Assembly: GCA_029007035.1 (NCBI GenBank)
Contig: JAQXHC010000044.1
Coordinates: 1 to 52,614, forward strand
Length of the DNA stretch: 52,614 nt
Origin: Oscillospiraceae bacterium
Lineage (GTDB): Bacteria > Bacillota > Clostridia > Oscillospirales > Ruminococcaceae
Reading direction: 5' to 3'
Position numbers and translations under genes: made by a program. Below, piece by piece: positions 37,791 through 45,010 of the stretch. Numbering within the stretch: position 1 is the first letter of the stretch; every line of letters starts with the position of its first letter. The notes beneath the pieces were generated by a model. That model was not told where the DNA came from. It did no database searches and worked only from the letters and a program-made list of their open reading frames with translations.

Positions 37791-39587
37791 TCAGCCAACT
37801 ACATTATTTACACCGGTAATTGTAAATTCAATCGAAAAACTGTCTTTCGGCATTGTGATCTCCATAGGCTCGGCGTCCTCGTTATATATATTCAGAATTT
37901 CGATATACATATTTCCGCTGCTGTCAGCCATGATATAGGGTTTCTTAACTTCATAAGCAACGTCATCACAGTAAAGGACAACATCCTTAATTCCGGTAGT
38001 TGTATAATAAGGAAAATCTGTGCTTACAAAGAGCATATTAAGTCCCTCACAGTCCTGTGAGAAGTCATAGCCCGATACGCTTACCTTATATGTACCGTTT
38101 TCGGAAATAACTGCGTCTGTAAATGTTGCTCCGGTATCGACAATATCGTCACTCTTTCCGTCTCCGTCGGTATCGTCCCATTTGATAAGAGTGTTAAACC
38201 ACTCGGTATCCGCACCGTAACTTGCGTCGTCATATGAATTCCTGAAAGTATATACTTTTGTCTGAATACCGATATAAGCATGAACTTCATCTTTTTTCTC
38301 AACTGATGCGTTAACTTCGGTATCAATTCCCGACTGAGGATTTTTCTCTTTAACTGCCGTTGTAATCGCACTGATTATCTCGGGCTGAGTCTGTTCATAT
38401 GTTTTTCTGTCAAAGAGTCCGAAGCCGTATGCGCCGTTCGCTCCATTATCCCAGTATACGGGGATAATTCCCTTTGAGGCAGCTGTTCCTGCTACATAAC
38501 CGTCAAAATATGCTCTGTTTTCGGTGACAACCCCCACAAGCGTCGCATTGGCGTTTGATTTGTCAATACAGCCGTATTCTCCGATAACAACAGGGATTCC
38601 CTTGCTTACAAACTGATCGCTGAGCTTCGTAAACTGAGTTTCAAGATGCGATTCATCACCCCATGTCGCCATAGCCTTGTCGGTAAGTCCGTCGTATTTT
38701 TCAAGAAGCTGAGTACCCTTTGCGCCCCATAAGTAGGTCTTAACAGTCTCTGTTCCGCAGTAGTCCCACGGATCGTAGTAATGAACCGAAAGCATCAGCC
38801 GGTTCTCTTTTGCGGTACACTTGGTGTCCTCGGGCATTTTAAATCCATAATCACCGCAGGTATAGTCAATATTGGTATTCCAGCCCGGAACAAGCAGCCA
38901 GCGATGTGTATTATTGCCGGATGTACTGCGAACTGTATCCACAAAAATCTGGTTATAATCATTAAGATTCTGATACTGCTCCGGAACAGGATCGCTGTAT
39001 TCTCCATTGAAAACCTCATTCATGGATTCAAAAACAAGATGCTCGTCATATCCCTTAAAACGCTCGGCAATCTGCTTCCACACAGCCTCATATTTCTTTT
39101 TGATTGTATCCTGATCTTCTCCGTTGACGAGCAGCCAACCTCCGTCGATAGTATTATAACCGTCACCATGGACATTGATTATTACATAAAGATTGTCCTT
39201 GTAGCAATAGTCAACAACCTCCTGCACGCGGTCAAGCCATGCGCTGTCTATTTTATATCCGTCATTGTCGTCAATTTTACTGAGATACGATACCGGTACT
39301 CTGACTGTTGAGAATCCCGCCTGAGCGACAGCGTCGATCATTTCCTGTGTAGCAGCCGGATTTCCCCAGCAGGTTTCATCGGGAGTTCCCCCGGAGTTCG
39401 CTTCAAGTGTATTTCCGAGATTCCAGCCTGCACCCATATCCTCGGCAATTTTTTCGAAAGATACTGTGAAAGTACTGTCGTTGCCTCCGTTTCCGTCTGA
39501 TTTTTTGTCGTCTTTTTTGCCGCAGGACGCAAAAAGAGAAGCCGCTGCCAATGACGCGGCACAAATTAGAGAGAGTAATTTTTTCAT
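37791..39587 (-). CDS. GH5 glucanase lipoprotein
   Basis: The 598-residue product has a lipoprotein signal (MKKLLSL..., lipobox with Cys near residue 22 in LFASCGKK) and an Asp/Gly/Asn spacer. A glycoside hydrolase family 5 domain follows (about 45-380): GWNLGNTLEA at the start, acid/base Glu in FESMNEVF, VHYYDPW, and nucleophile Glu in VIGEYGC. After it come about 165 residues (Asp/Tyr-rich, beta-strand-like) that I cannot assign and that may bind carbohydrate. It would sit on the outer membrane face and cut beta-glucans such as cellulose. The start is 39587 (GGAGG 10 bp upstream); a longer frame to 39626 lies in the leader. Confidence 0.93.
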   Translation of the reverse strand: MKKLLSLICAASLAAASLFASCGKKDDKKSDGNGGNDSTFTVSFEKIAEDMGAGWNLGNTLEANSGGTPDETCWGNPAATQEMIDAVAQAGFSTVRVPVSYLSKIDDNDGYKIDSAWLDRVQEVVDYCYKDNLYVIINVHGDGYNTIDGGWLLVNGEDQDTIKKKYEAVWKQIAERFKGYDEHLVFESMNEVFNGEYSDPVPEQYQNLNDYNQIFVDTVRSTSGNNTHRWLLVPGWNTNIDYTCGDYGFKMPEDTKCTAKENRLMLSVHYYDPWDYCGTETVKTYLWGAKGTQLLEKYDGLTDKAMATWGDESHLETQFTKLSDQFVSKGIPVVIGEYGCIDKSNANATLVGVVTENRAYFDGYVAGTAASKGIIPVYWDNGANGAYGFGLFDRKTYEQTQPEIISAITTAVKEKNPQSGIDTEVNASVEKKDEVHAYIGIQTKVYTFRNSYDDASYGADTEWFNTLIKWDDTDGDGKSDDIVDTGATFTDAVISENGTYKVSVSGYDFSQDCEGLNMLFVSTDFPYYTTTGIKDVVLYCDDVAYEVKKPYIMADSSGNMYIEILNIYNEDAEPMEITMPKDSFSIEFTITGVNNVVG

Positions 39588-39624
39588 TGAATGATTTCCT
39601 CCGTTTAAAAATTTTTCACGCACC

Positions 39625-39655
39625 AATCCGACTTATGAGGGTTAGAGGTCGGATT
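39625..39655 (-). repeat. Inverted repeat in the GH5 leader
   Basis: AATCCGAC (39625-39632) and GTCGGATT (39648-39655) form an 8-bp perfect stem with a 15-nt loop between the promoter and the ribosome binding site. Confidence 0.7.
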
Positions 39656-39660
39656 ACAGC

Positions 39661-39675
39661 TGTATACAGTATACA
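39661..39675. promoter_or_regulatory. Palindromic operator over the GH5 -10 element
   Basis: TGTATAC-A-GTATACA is a 15-bp perfect palindrome (39661-39675) that covers the minus-strand -10 hexamer at 39673-39668. This is a typical place for a repressor site. Confidence 0.65.
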
Positions 39676-39696
39676 ATAATTTTTTTGGTTTGTCAA
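39668..39696 (-). promoter_or_regulatory. Promoter of the GH5 gene
   Basis: On the minus strand TTGACA (39696-39691), 17 bp and TATACT (39673-39668). Confidence 0.8.
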
Positions 39697-39767
39697 TCGG
39701 TTCCAGTTGAATATCAGTACTTTTTATACAATAACGTATAATTGTTGTTTTACAGATTCGAAGTCAG

Positions 39768-41204
39768 TTATCTGTAAAGCTGCGAAAGCATTCTGTTTTT
39801 CAGCTGCCACAGCGGCATGGAAAGATCAACGTAATAATTGTGAGGATTCTCAAAACGTTTTACCTCATCCCAAAGCAAATCGATCTGCTCCTTGCAAAAG
39901 CTCTTTATATCGTCAATTGACGGTGATTTATAAACGCATTTTCCTTTTTCAAATATCTTGACTCTCAGCCGCTTTGCTGTGAAATTATCAAGGGTTGTCT
40001 TTTTATATGTCTGCTCAGGGTCGAAAATAGTATAAGGTTTGCTATCATCGATAGTTTCGTCCGCAAGCGTAATAACATCCGCAACAGCTTTTCCTGTATT
40101 ATTGTCATAAAGTCGCCATACATCCTTGAATGACGGATTTGTAATCTTAACAGCGTTTTCTGATATTTTGATTTTCGGAATTATTTCGCCATTTTCTTCG
40201 ACTGCCGCAAGCTTATATACCCCTCCGAAAACAGGTTCGGATTTCGATGTTACAAGACGTTCACCTACACCGAAGCTGTCGATTTTTGCTCCCTGAACTA
40301 TCAGGTCGCGGATAATATATTCATCAAGAGAATTCGATGCCACTATCTTAATGTAATCAAGTCCTGCTTCATCAAGCATTTTACGGGTTTTCTTTGATAA
40401 ATAAGCAATATCTCCGCTGTCGATCCGCACTCCTGCACCGCGGTGACCTTTTTCCTCAAGCTCTTTGAAAACCTTTATCGCATTTGGAATTCCGGATTTC
40501 AGTACACTGTAGGTATCCACAAGAAGTGTACAGCTGTCCGGATATACTTTTGCGTAGGCTCTGAACGCTTCAAGCTCCGATGGAAAAAGCTGAACCCAGC
40601 TGTGAGCCATTGTACCAAGTGCCTTTACACCGAAATCACGGTCGGAAATAGTACAGGCAGTACCTGCACATCCGCCGATATATGCCGCTCTTGCTCCGTA
40701 GATTGCTCCGTCGTAGCCCTGAGCACGCCGTGAACCGAATTCCATAACAGGTCTGCCCTCTGCAGCATTGACGATTCTGTTTGCCTTTGTTGCGATAAGG
40801 CTCTGATGATTGATCGTAAGAAGTATCATAGTTTCCACAAATTGTGCCTGAATCGCGGGACCTCTGACTGTTATTATAGGCTCATTCGGAAATATTGGCA
40901 TTCCCTCGGGAACCGCCCACACATCACACTCGAATTGGAAGCTGCTCAGATATTGTAAAAATTCTTCGCTGAACATTCTTTTGTCTCTGAGATACTCTAT
41001 ATCCCCGGCACTGAAGCTCAGTTTCTCAAGATACTCAATCACCTGCTGCACTCCTGCCATTACTGCATATCCTGCGTTATCGGGAACTTTACGGAAAAAC
41101 ATATCGAAATATGCAATCTCATCTCCCCGTCCATTTTCAAAAAAACCGTTTGCCATTGTAAGCTCGTAAAAATCCACGAGCATCGTTAAATTCCTTTCGT
41201 CCAT
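39768..41204 (-). CDS. pncB: Nicotinate phosphoribosyltransferase
   Basis: This enzyme makes nicotinate mononucleotide from nicotinate and PRPP, in the NAD salvage route. The 478-residue protein starts LTMLVDFYELTMANG, with the family motifs EFGSRRAQGYDGA, GTMAHSWVQLFP, the substrate loop VRIDSGDIAYLSK and KIVASNSLDEY. The start is 41204 with AAGGAGG 6 bp upstream; an 11-residue longer frame lies within the leader. It seems to be transcribed alone. Direct repeats upstream (41252, 41286) may be regulatory. Confidence 0.95.
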   Translation of the reverse strand: MDERNLTMLVDFYELTMANGFFENGRGDEIAYFDMFFRKVPDNAGYAVMAGVQQVIEYLEKLSFSAGDIEYLRDKRMFSEEFLQYLSSFQFECDVWAVPEGMPIFPNEPIITVRGPAIQAQFVETMILLTINHQSLIATKANRIVNAAEGRPVMEFGSRRAQGYDGAIYGARAAYIGGCAGTACTISDRDFGVKALGTMAHSWVQLFPSELEAFRAYAKVYPDSCTLLVDTYSVLKSGIPNAIKVFKELEEKGHRGAGVRIDSGDIAYLSKKTRKMLDEAGLDYIKIVASNSLDEYIIRDLIVQGAKIDSFGVGERLVTSKSEPVFGGVYKLAAVEENGEIIPKIKISENAVKITNPSFKDVWRLYDNNTGKAVADVITLADETIDDSKPYTIFDPEQTYKKTTLDNFTAKRLRVKIFEKGKCVYKSPSIDDIKSFCKEQIDLLWDEVKRFENPHNYYVDLSMPLWQLKNRMLSQLYR

Positions 41205-41251
41205 TTTGATCCTCCTTATATACAGCCGTTTCTGCAATAAAATAATTATAT

Positions 41252-41312
41252 GTCCGCAATACTTTATTATACGTAATCACTGTAGGTCCGGAATACTGTT
41301 CCCGTTACGTAA
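41252..41312. repeat. Direct repeats upstream of pncB
   Basis: GTCCGCAATACT (41252-41263) recurs as GTCCGGAATACT (41286-41297), 34 bp apart, and each copy is followed by ACGTAA (41271-41276 and 41307-41312). The 285-bp gap around it is AT-rich; apart from these repeats and the PduL terminator I see nothing. Confidence 0.5.
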
Positions 41313-41403
41313 AATGTATTATCCTAATACGTATTCATGATTGGTTTTCGTTCCGATATCTTCTTAAAATTCATTTTATCAGTTAAACATCCCATGATCC
41401 GAT

Positions 41404-41433
41404 TATCAAAAAGGGACGCGGAAAGGCGTCCCT
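41404..41433 (-). terminator. Terminator after the PduL gene
   Basis: An 8-bp stem (41412-41419 with 41426-41433) with a 6-nt loop is followed on the minus strand by TTTTTG. Confidence 0.85.
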
Positions 41434-41489
41434 CTGGGTATGTATTCTCATCTCTATTGCATTTTCCGCAGGAGCGGTAAAAATATGAA

Positions 41490-42068
41490 TCAGAGCTTTA
41501 TAATCTCGCCCTCAAGATCGCGCGGAGCGGATACTGCATTCGATTCGTCAGTATCAATATGCATCGCTCTTGCAAACTTCTCGGAAACACGGCAAACTAC
41601 ATCACCGAAAATAGCTTTTCTTCCGTCGGTATCAAGCTTAACCCATACAACATCCTTATCCTGAACGCCAAGCTCCTCAGCATCAGCAGGAGTAAGGTGA
41701 ATATGACGCTTTGCAACGATGACTCCCTCGGAAATCTCAACCTCACCGCAGGGACCTACTACCTTACAAGCACCCGAGCCTGCAACGTCGCCGGACTCTC
41801 TGATAGGAGCAGCAATGCCAATAGAACGAGCATCTGTAGCTGAAAGCTCAACCTGTGTTGCGGGACGAACAGGACCGAGAATCGATACACCTGCAAGTTC
41901 CTTCTTGGGTCCTACAATTGTAACCCTCTCCTCACAGGCAAACTGTCCGGGCTGTGAAAGATCCTTTTTCTTTGTAAGTTCATGACCCTTACCGAAAAGA
42001 ATTTCAAGATGCTCCTGAGTTACGTGAATGTGTCTTGCCGATGTTTCGACGATAAATTTCTTTGACAT
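41490..42068 (-). CDS. pduL: Phosphate propanoyltransferase PduL
   Basis: PduL exchanges acyl-CoA for acyl phosphate, the step before substrate-level ATP formation. The 192-residue protein has the two His-rich zinc motifs, SARHIHVT near residue 10 and AKRHIHLTP near 118, and the conserved GPVRPATQVELS. No microcompartment targeting peptide is visible at the N-terminus and no shell genes are nearby, so it probably works as a cytosolic phosphotransacylase. GGAGG lies 8 bp before the ATG. It stands alone between a promoter and a terminator; no acetate kinase is adjacent. Confidence 0.94.
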   Translation of the reverse strand: MSKKFIVETSARHIHVTQEHLEILFGKGHELTKKKDLSQPGQFACEERVTIVGPKKELAGVSILGPVRPATQVELSATDARSIGIAAPIRESGDVAGSGACKVVGPCGEVEISEGVIVAKRHIHLTPADAEELGVQDKDVVWVKLDTDGRKAIFGDVVCRVSEKFARAMHIDTDESNAVSAPRDLEGEIIKL

Positions 42069-42132
42069 GATATTACCTCCGTATATATTACTCCAGTTTC
42101 ATGAAGCTATACAATAAATATAGTATATTTAT

Positions 42133-42161
42133 ATTTTACACCATATGACATAAAACGTCAA
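42133..42161 (-). promoter_or_regulatory. Promoter of pduL
   Basis: On the minus strand TTGACG (42161-42156), 17 bp and TAAAAT (42138-42133). Confidence 0.7.
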
Positions 42162-42316
42162 GTGCTCTGCGGAATTTTTTCGCTTTCACTGCAATATTAT
42201 TTTATGTGGTATTGTCACATTTGGATATCTATGATAATATCGGGTAACTTATCTGCTGAAAAATGTACGCAAACAGGCTCATTAGATATACAAAAAGGTA
42301 TTTTTCCTTTAAAAGG

Positions 42317-42345
42317 TTGAAATAATATACATTTTATGTTATAAT
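42317..42345 (+). promoter_or_regulatory. Promoter of the AsnB-like/bile salt hydrolase operon
   Basis: TTGAAA (42317-42322), 17 bp and TATAAT (42340-42345), with a TG at 42337-42338 giving an extended -10. It lies about 50 bp before the start codon and shows that the short AsnB-like frame is a genuine start. Confidence 0.85.
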
Positions 42346-42396
42346 TATTCTGGTTAATTTTTTCGGCTTGATGCCGATTTATCTGAGGTGATATAA

Positions 42397-43935
42397 ATGA
42401 TTGAATTAAAAGAATACAGCGGTCATATCCGAAATCACGTTCAGCTCTGCTCTGAACTCGATATTCCGTCAGATTTACCGAGAAAAGAACGTGAAAACCG
42501 GATTATAGTCAAAGCCTACGAAAAATGGGGAGAAAAAATGCCGGATCATATCTATGGTATGTTCGCTCTCGCTCTCTGGGACAGCGATACGCAGACACTA
42601 TTCTGTCTGCGCGATCAGTTCGGTACAAAACCATTCTACTACTATCAGACAGATAATGGTGAGCTGCTTTATGGCACTTCAATACGTTCCATTATGGAGC
42701 ACAAAAATTTCGTAAAGGAAATTAACCGCGATATGCTCCAGATCTATCTGACACTGACCTATGTCGCAGGAGAAGATACTTTCTTTAAGGGAGTAAAAAA
42801 GCTCATGCCCGGCTGCTTTCTCAAATGGAAAAACGGCAGACTGAGCATCACGCGCTACTGGAAGCCCGAATTTCATCCTGATAACGATAAATCTCTCAAT
42901 GAATGGGCAGATGAAATCCACTCTGCCGTCAAAAATATCATGACCGAGATCAAAACCGACGATGAAACTGCCGAATCGTTCCTTTCGGGAGGGGTTGATT
43001 CCTCTTACGTCCTCGCCATGTCTGACGCAAAAATGTCCGATTCCTGCGGATATGATGACGAGCGTTTTGACGAATCATTCCTCGCAAAGCAGACTGCTGA
43101 CCTGCTTGGACGTAATTTTTCGCGCTGTCTTATCACACCGGAGAAATATTTCGACGCTGTGCCCTATGTTATGTACAACATGGAGCAGCCACTCGGTGAC
43201 GCTTCAGCAATCGTTTTTGCTATAGCCTGCCGTGCAACCGCCGAGCATACAAAGCTGTGCTATTCGGGAGAGGGCGCAGACGAATTTTTCGGCGGATACA
43301 ATATGTACCGCAATGCCGAGCGTTACGGAGAAAATCTCAGCAATTTCTATGTCGGCAACACGAATATTATGAAAGAGGACGAAAAACAGAAAATTCTCCG
43401 CACCTATAATCCCGACGTCCTTCCGATTAACCTCGTAAAGCACATCTATGACGAAACAGAAGGTCTCGACCCACTCACCAAAATGTCAGATGTCGATATT
43501 CAGATTTGGCTTGAGGGAGATATTTATCTCAACGTTGACAAAATGAGCACCGCCGCAGGTCTTGAAATTCGTATGCCCCTCACAGACAGACGCGTTTTTG
43601 ATATTGCGTCGCGTCTTCCCTCAAAATTCAAAGTCAACAGCGAGCAAAATAAGGTCGCATTCCGTACCGCAGCTGCAAAGGTTCTGCCTGAAGAAATCGC
43701 ATTCAGGAAAAAACTCGGCTTCATCGTTCCAATCCGCATCTGGCTTGCCGACGAACGTTATAATGCAGATGTACGAGCTAAATTCAACAGTGACTATGCT
43801 GCTGAGTTTTTCAGCATCGACGAAATCAACGCCATTTTTGATGACTACATCGGCGGAAATTCCGACAGCTGGCGTAAGGTCTGGACTATTTACACATTCC
43901 TTGTCTGGTATGAGGAATACTTCGTTAAAAGATAA
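42397..43935 (+). CDS. AsnB-family amidotransferase-like synthetase lacking the glutaminase active site
   Basis: The 512-residue protein aligns with glutamine-dependent asparagine synthetase from about family residue 75 onward. The first 75 residues, including the essential Cys2, are absent, and the usual YNGEIYN glutamine-binding segment reads YSGHIRN, so it should not hydrolyse glutamine. The rest of the N-domain is recognisable (GMFALALWD, LRDQFGTKPFYYY). The synthetase domain looks intact: the pyrophosphate loop SGGVDSSY near residue 199, YSGEGADEFFGGY, and EIRMPLTDRRVF. It should adenylate a carboxylate and join it to ammonia or another amine, as in beta-lactam synthetase relatives that also lost Cys. 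GAGGTGAT precedes the ATG. A bile salt hydrolase gene follows at 20 bp. Confidence 0.88.
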   Translation: MIELKEYSGHIRNHVQLCSELDIPSDLPRKERENRIIVKAYEKWGEKMPDHIYGMFALALWDSDTQTLFCLRDQFGTKPFYYYQTDNGELLYGTSIRSIMEHKNFVKEINRDMLQIYLTLTYVAGEDTFFKGVKKLMPGCFLKWKNGRLSITRYWKPEFHPDNDKSLNEWADEIHSAVKNIMTEIKTDDETAESFLSGGVDSSYVLAMSDAKMSDSCGYDDERFDESFLAKQTADLLGRNFSRCLITPEKYFDAVPYVMYNMEQPLGDASAIVFAIACRATAEHTKLCYSGEGADEFFGGYNMYRNAERYGENLSNFYVGNTNIMKEDEKQKILRTYNPDVLPINLVKHIYDETEGLDPLTKMSDVDIQIWLEGDIYLNVDKMSTAAGLEIRMPLTDRRVFDIASRLPSKFKVNSEQNKVAFRTAAAKVLPEEIAFRKKLGFIVPIRIWLADERYNADVRAKFNSDYAAEFFSIDEINAIFDDYIGGNSDSWRKVWTIYTFLVWYEEYFVKR

Positions 43936-43955
43936 TTTTTGAAAGGAGCTTTAAA

Positions 43956-44933
43956 ATGTGCACAAGTATCGCAATGAGAAATGACAGTTTATATTTTGGA
44001 CGCAACATGGACATAGCCTGCAGCTTCGGTGAACACGTTGTTATAACCCCAAGGAACTATCCGTTCCGGTTCAGATTTGCCGGCACACTTGACAGTCACT
44101 ACGCAATAATCGGAATGGCTTCGATTGCAGAGAATTATCCTCTTTATGCTGAAGCAGCAAATGAAACGGGACTGTGTATCGCAGGATTGAATTTTCCTGA
44201 TAACGCTTGTTATTCCGACAAAGAGAGCCCCGATAAATTCAACATTGCTGTTTTTGAGCTTATTCCTTGGATTCTCGGAAAATGTTCATGTGTCTCTGAA
44301 GCTGTCGCCCTGCTGGAAAAAACTAATGTAACCTCTCATCCGTTCAGCCGCGAGATACAGCCTGCTTCGCTTCACTGGCACATTGCCGATAAGAACCGTT
44401 CAGTTGTACTCGAAATTATGAAAGACGGTATGCATATTTATGACAATCCCGCCGACGTACTCACGAACAACCCTCCATTTGACTTTCATATGACAAATCT
44501 TTCCCAGTATGCAAATCTGACCGTTACTGTTCCGGAAAACAAGCTTTGCAGACAAACCGGTGCAGTTCCTTTTGGAAAAGGTTTCGGAAGCCATGGTCTG
44601 CCAGGAGACTTTTCACCTGCGTCCAGATTTGTCAAATCTGCCTATCTGCTCGCTAACTCAGTCAGCGGAAATGATGAAAGCGAGAATATATCTCAGTTTT
44701 TCCACCTGCTCGAATCCGTTGCTGTAGTAAACGGAAGCATCGAAGTTCATTCCGATCTGCCATATTATACAACATATTCGTGCTGCGTCAATGCCGACAA
44801 AGGTACCTATTATTTCAGAACCTATTGGAACAGCCGTATATCGTCGGTTTCCATGACCGAGGAGAATATCACCGGAACAGATCTGATCATTTATCCGATA
44901 CGTCAGACTCAGGATATTGACCGCTTGAACTGA
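43956..44933 (+). CDS. bsh: Choloylglycine hydrolase (bile salt hydrolase)
   Basis: This Ntn-type amidase removes glycine or taurine from conjugated bile acids; close relatives cleave penicillin V or acyl-homoserine lactones. The 325-residue protein starts MCTS, giving Cys2 after Met removal, and has Arg16 and Asp19 (FGRNMDI), Asn79 (GLNFP), Asn171 (VLTNNPPFDFHM) and Arg224 (LPGDFSPASRF), the full expected catalytic set. The GLNFP and DFH patterns favour true bile salt hydrolase over penicillin acylase. There is no signal peptide, so it is cytosolic. GAAAGGAG lies 8 bp before the ATG, and it shares the promoter of the AsnB-like gene. Confidence 0.93.
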   Translation: MCTSIAMRNDSLYFGRNMDIACSFGEHVVITPRNYPFRFRFAGTLDSHYAIIGMASIAENYPLYAEAANETGLCIAGLNFPDNACYSDKESPDKFNIAVFELIPWILGKCSCVSEAVALLEKTNVTSHPFSREIQPASLHWHIADKNRSVVLEIMKDGMHIYDNPADVLTNNPPFDFHMTNLSQYANLTVTVPENKLCRQTGAVPFGKGFGSHGLPGDFSPASRFVKSAYLLANSVSGNDESENISQFFHLLESVAVVNGSIEVHSDLPYYTTYSCCVNADKGTYYFRTYWNSRISSVSMTEENITGTDLIIYPIRQTQDIDRLN

Positions 44934-44962
44934 TTCAAACAGCATCCGGAAGTTTTGGACAA

Positions 44963-45010
44963 TCGCCGCATATATCCTTAATTACGGATATATGCGGCGA
45001 ATTTTATTTA
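44963..45010 (+). terminator. Terminator after the bile salt hydrolase gene
   Basis: A perfect 15-bp stem (44963-44977 with 44986-45000) and 8-nt loop is followed by ATTTTATTT. It also faces the converging malQ stop at 45004. Confidence 0.92.

Larger units (their letters stand above)
42069..42396. other. Divergent intergenic region between pduL and the AsnB-like gene
   Basis: This 328-bp gap contains the pduL promoter (42133-42161, minus) and the AsnB-like promoter (42317-42345, plus). The AsnB-like leader has a small stem near 42364-42378. The middle, 42162-42316, is AT-rich and I see no ORF, RNA motif or missing coding part of the AsnB-like gene in it. Confidence 0.6.

Noticed and set aside
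41490-42068. PduL as part of a bacterial microcompartment locus
   Set aside because: No shell protein, aldehyde dehydrogenase or targeting peptide is visible; a lone cytosolic phosphotransacylase is simpler.
42162-42396. The AsnB-like gene as a frameshifted or 5'-truncated pseudogene
   Set aside because: No remnant of the missing 75 residues is present upstream in any frame; instead a clean promoter, leader and ribosome binding site precede the ATG.
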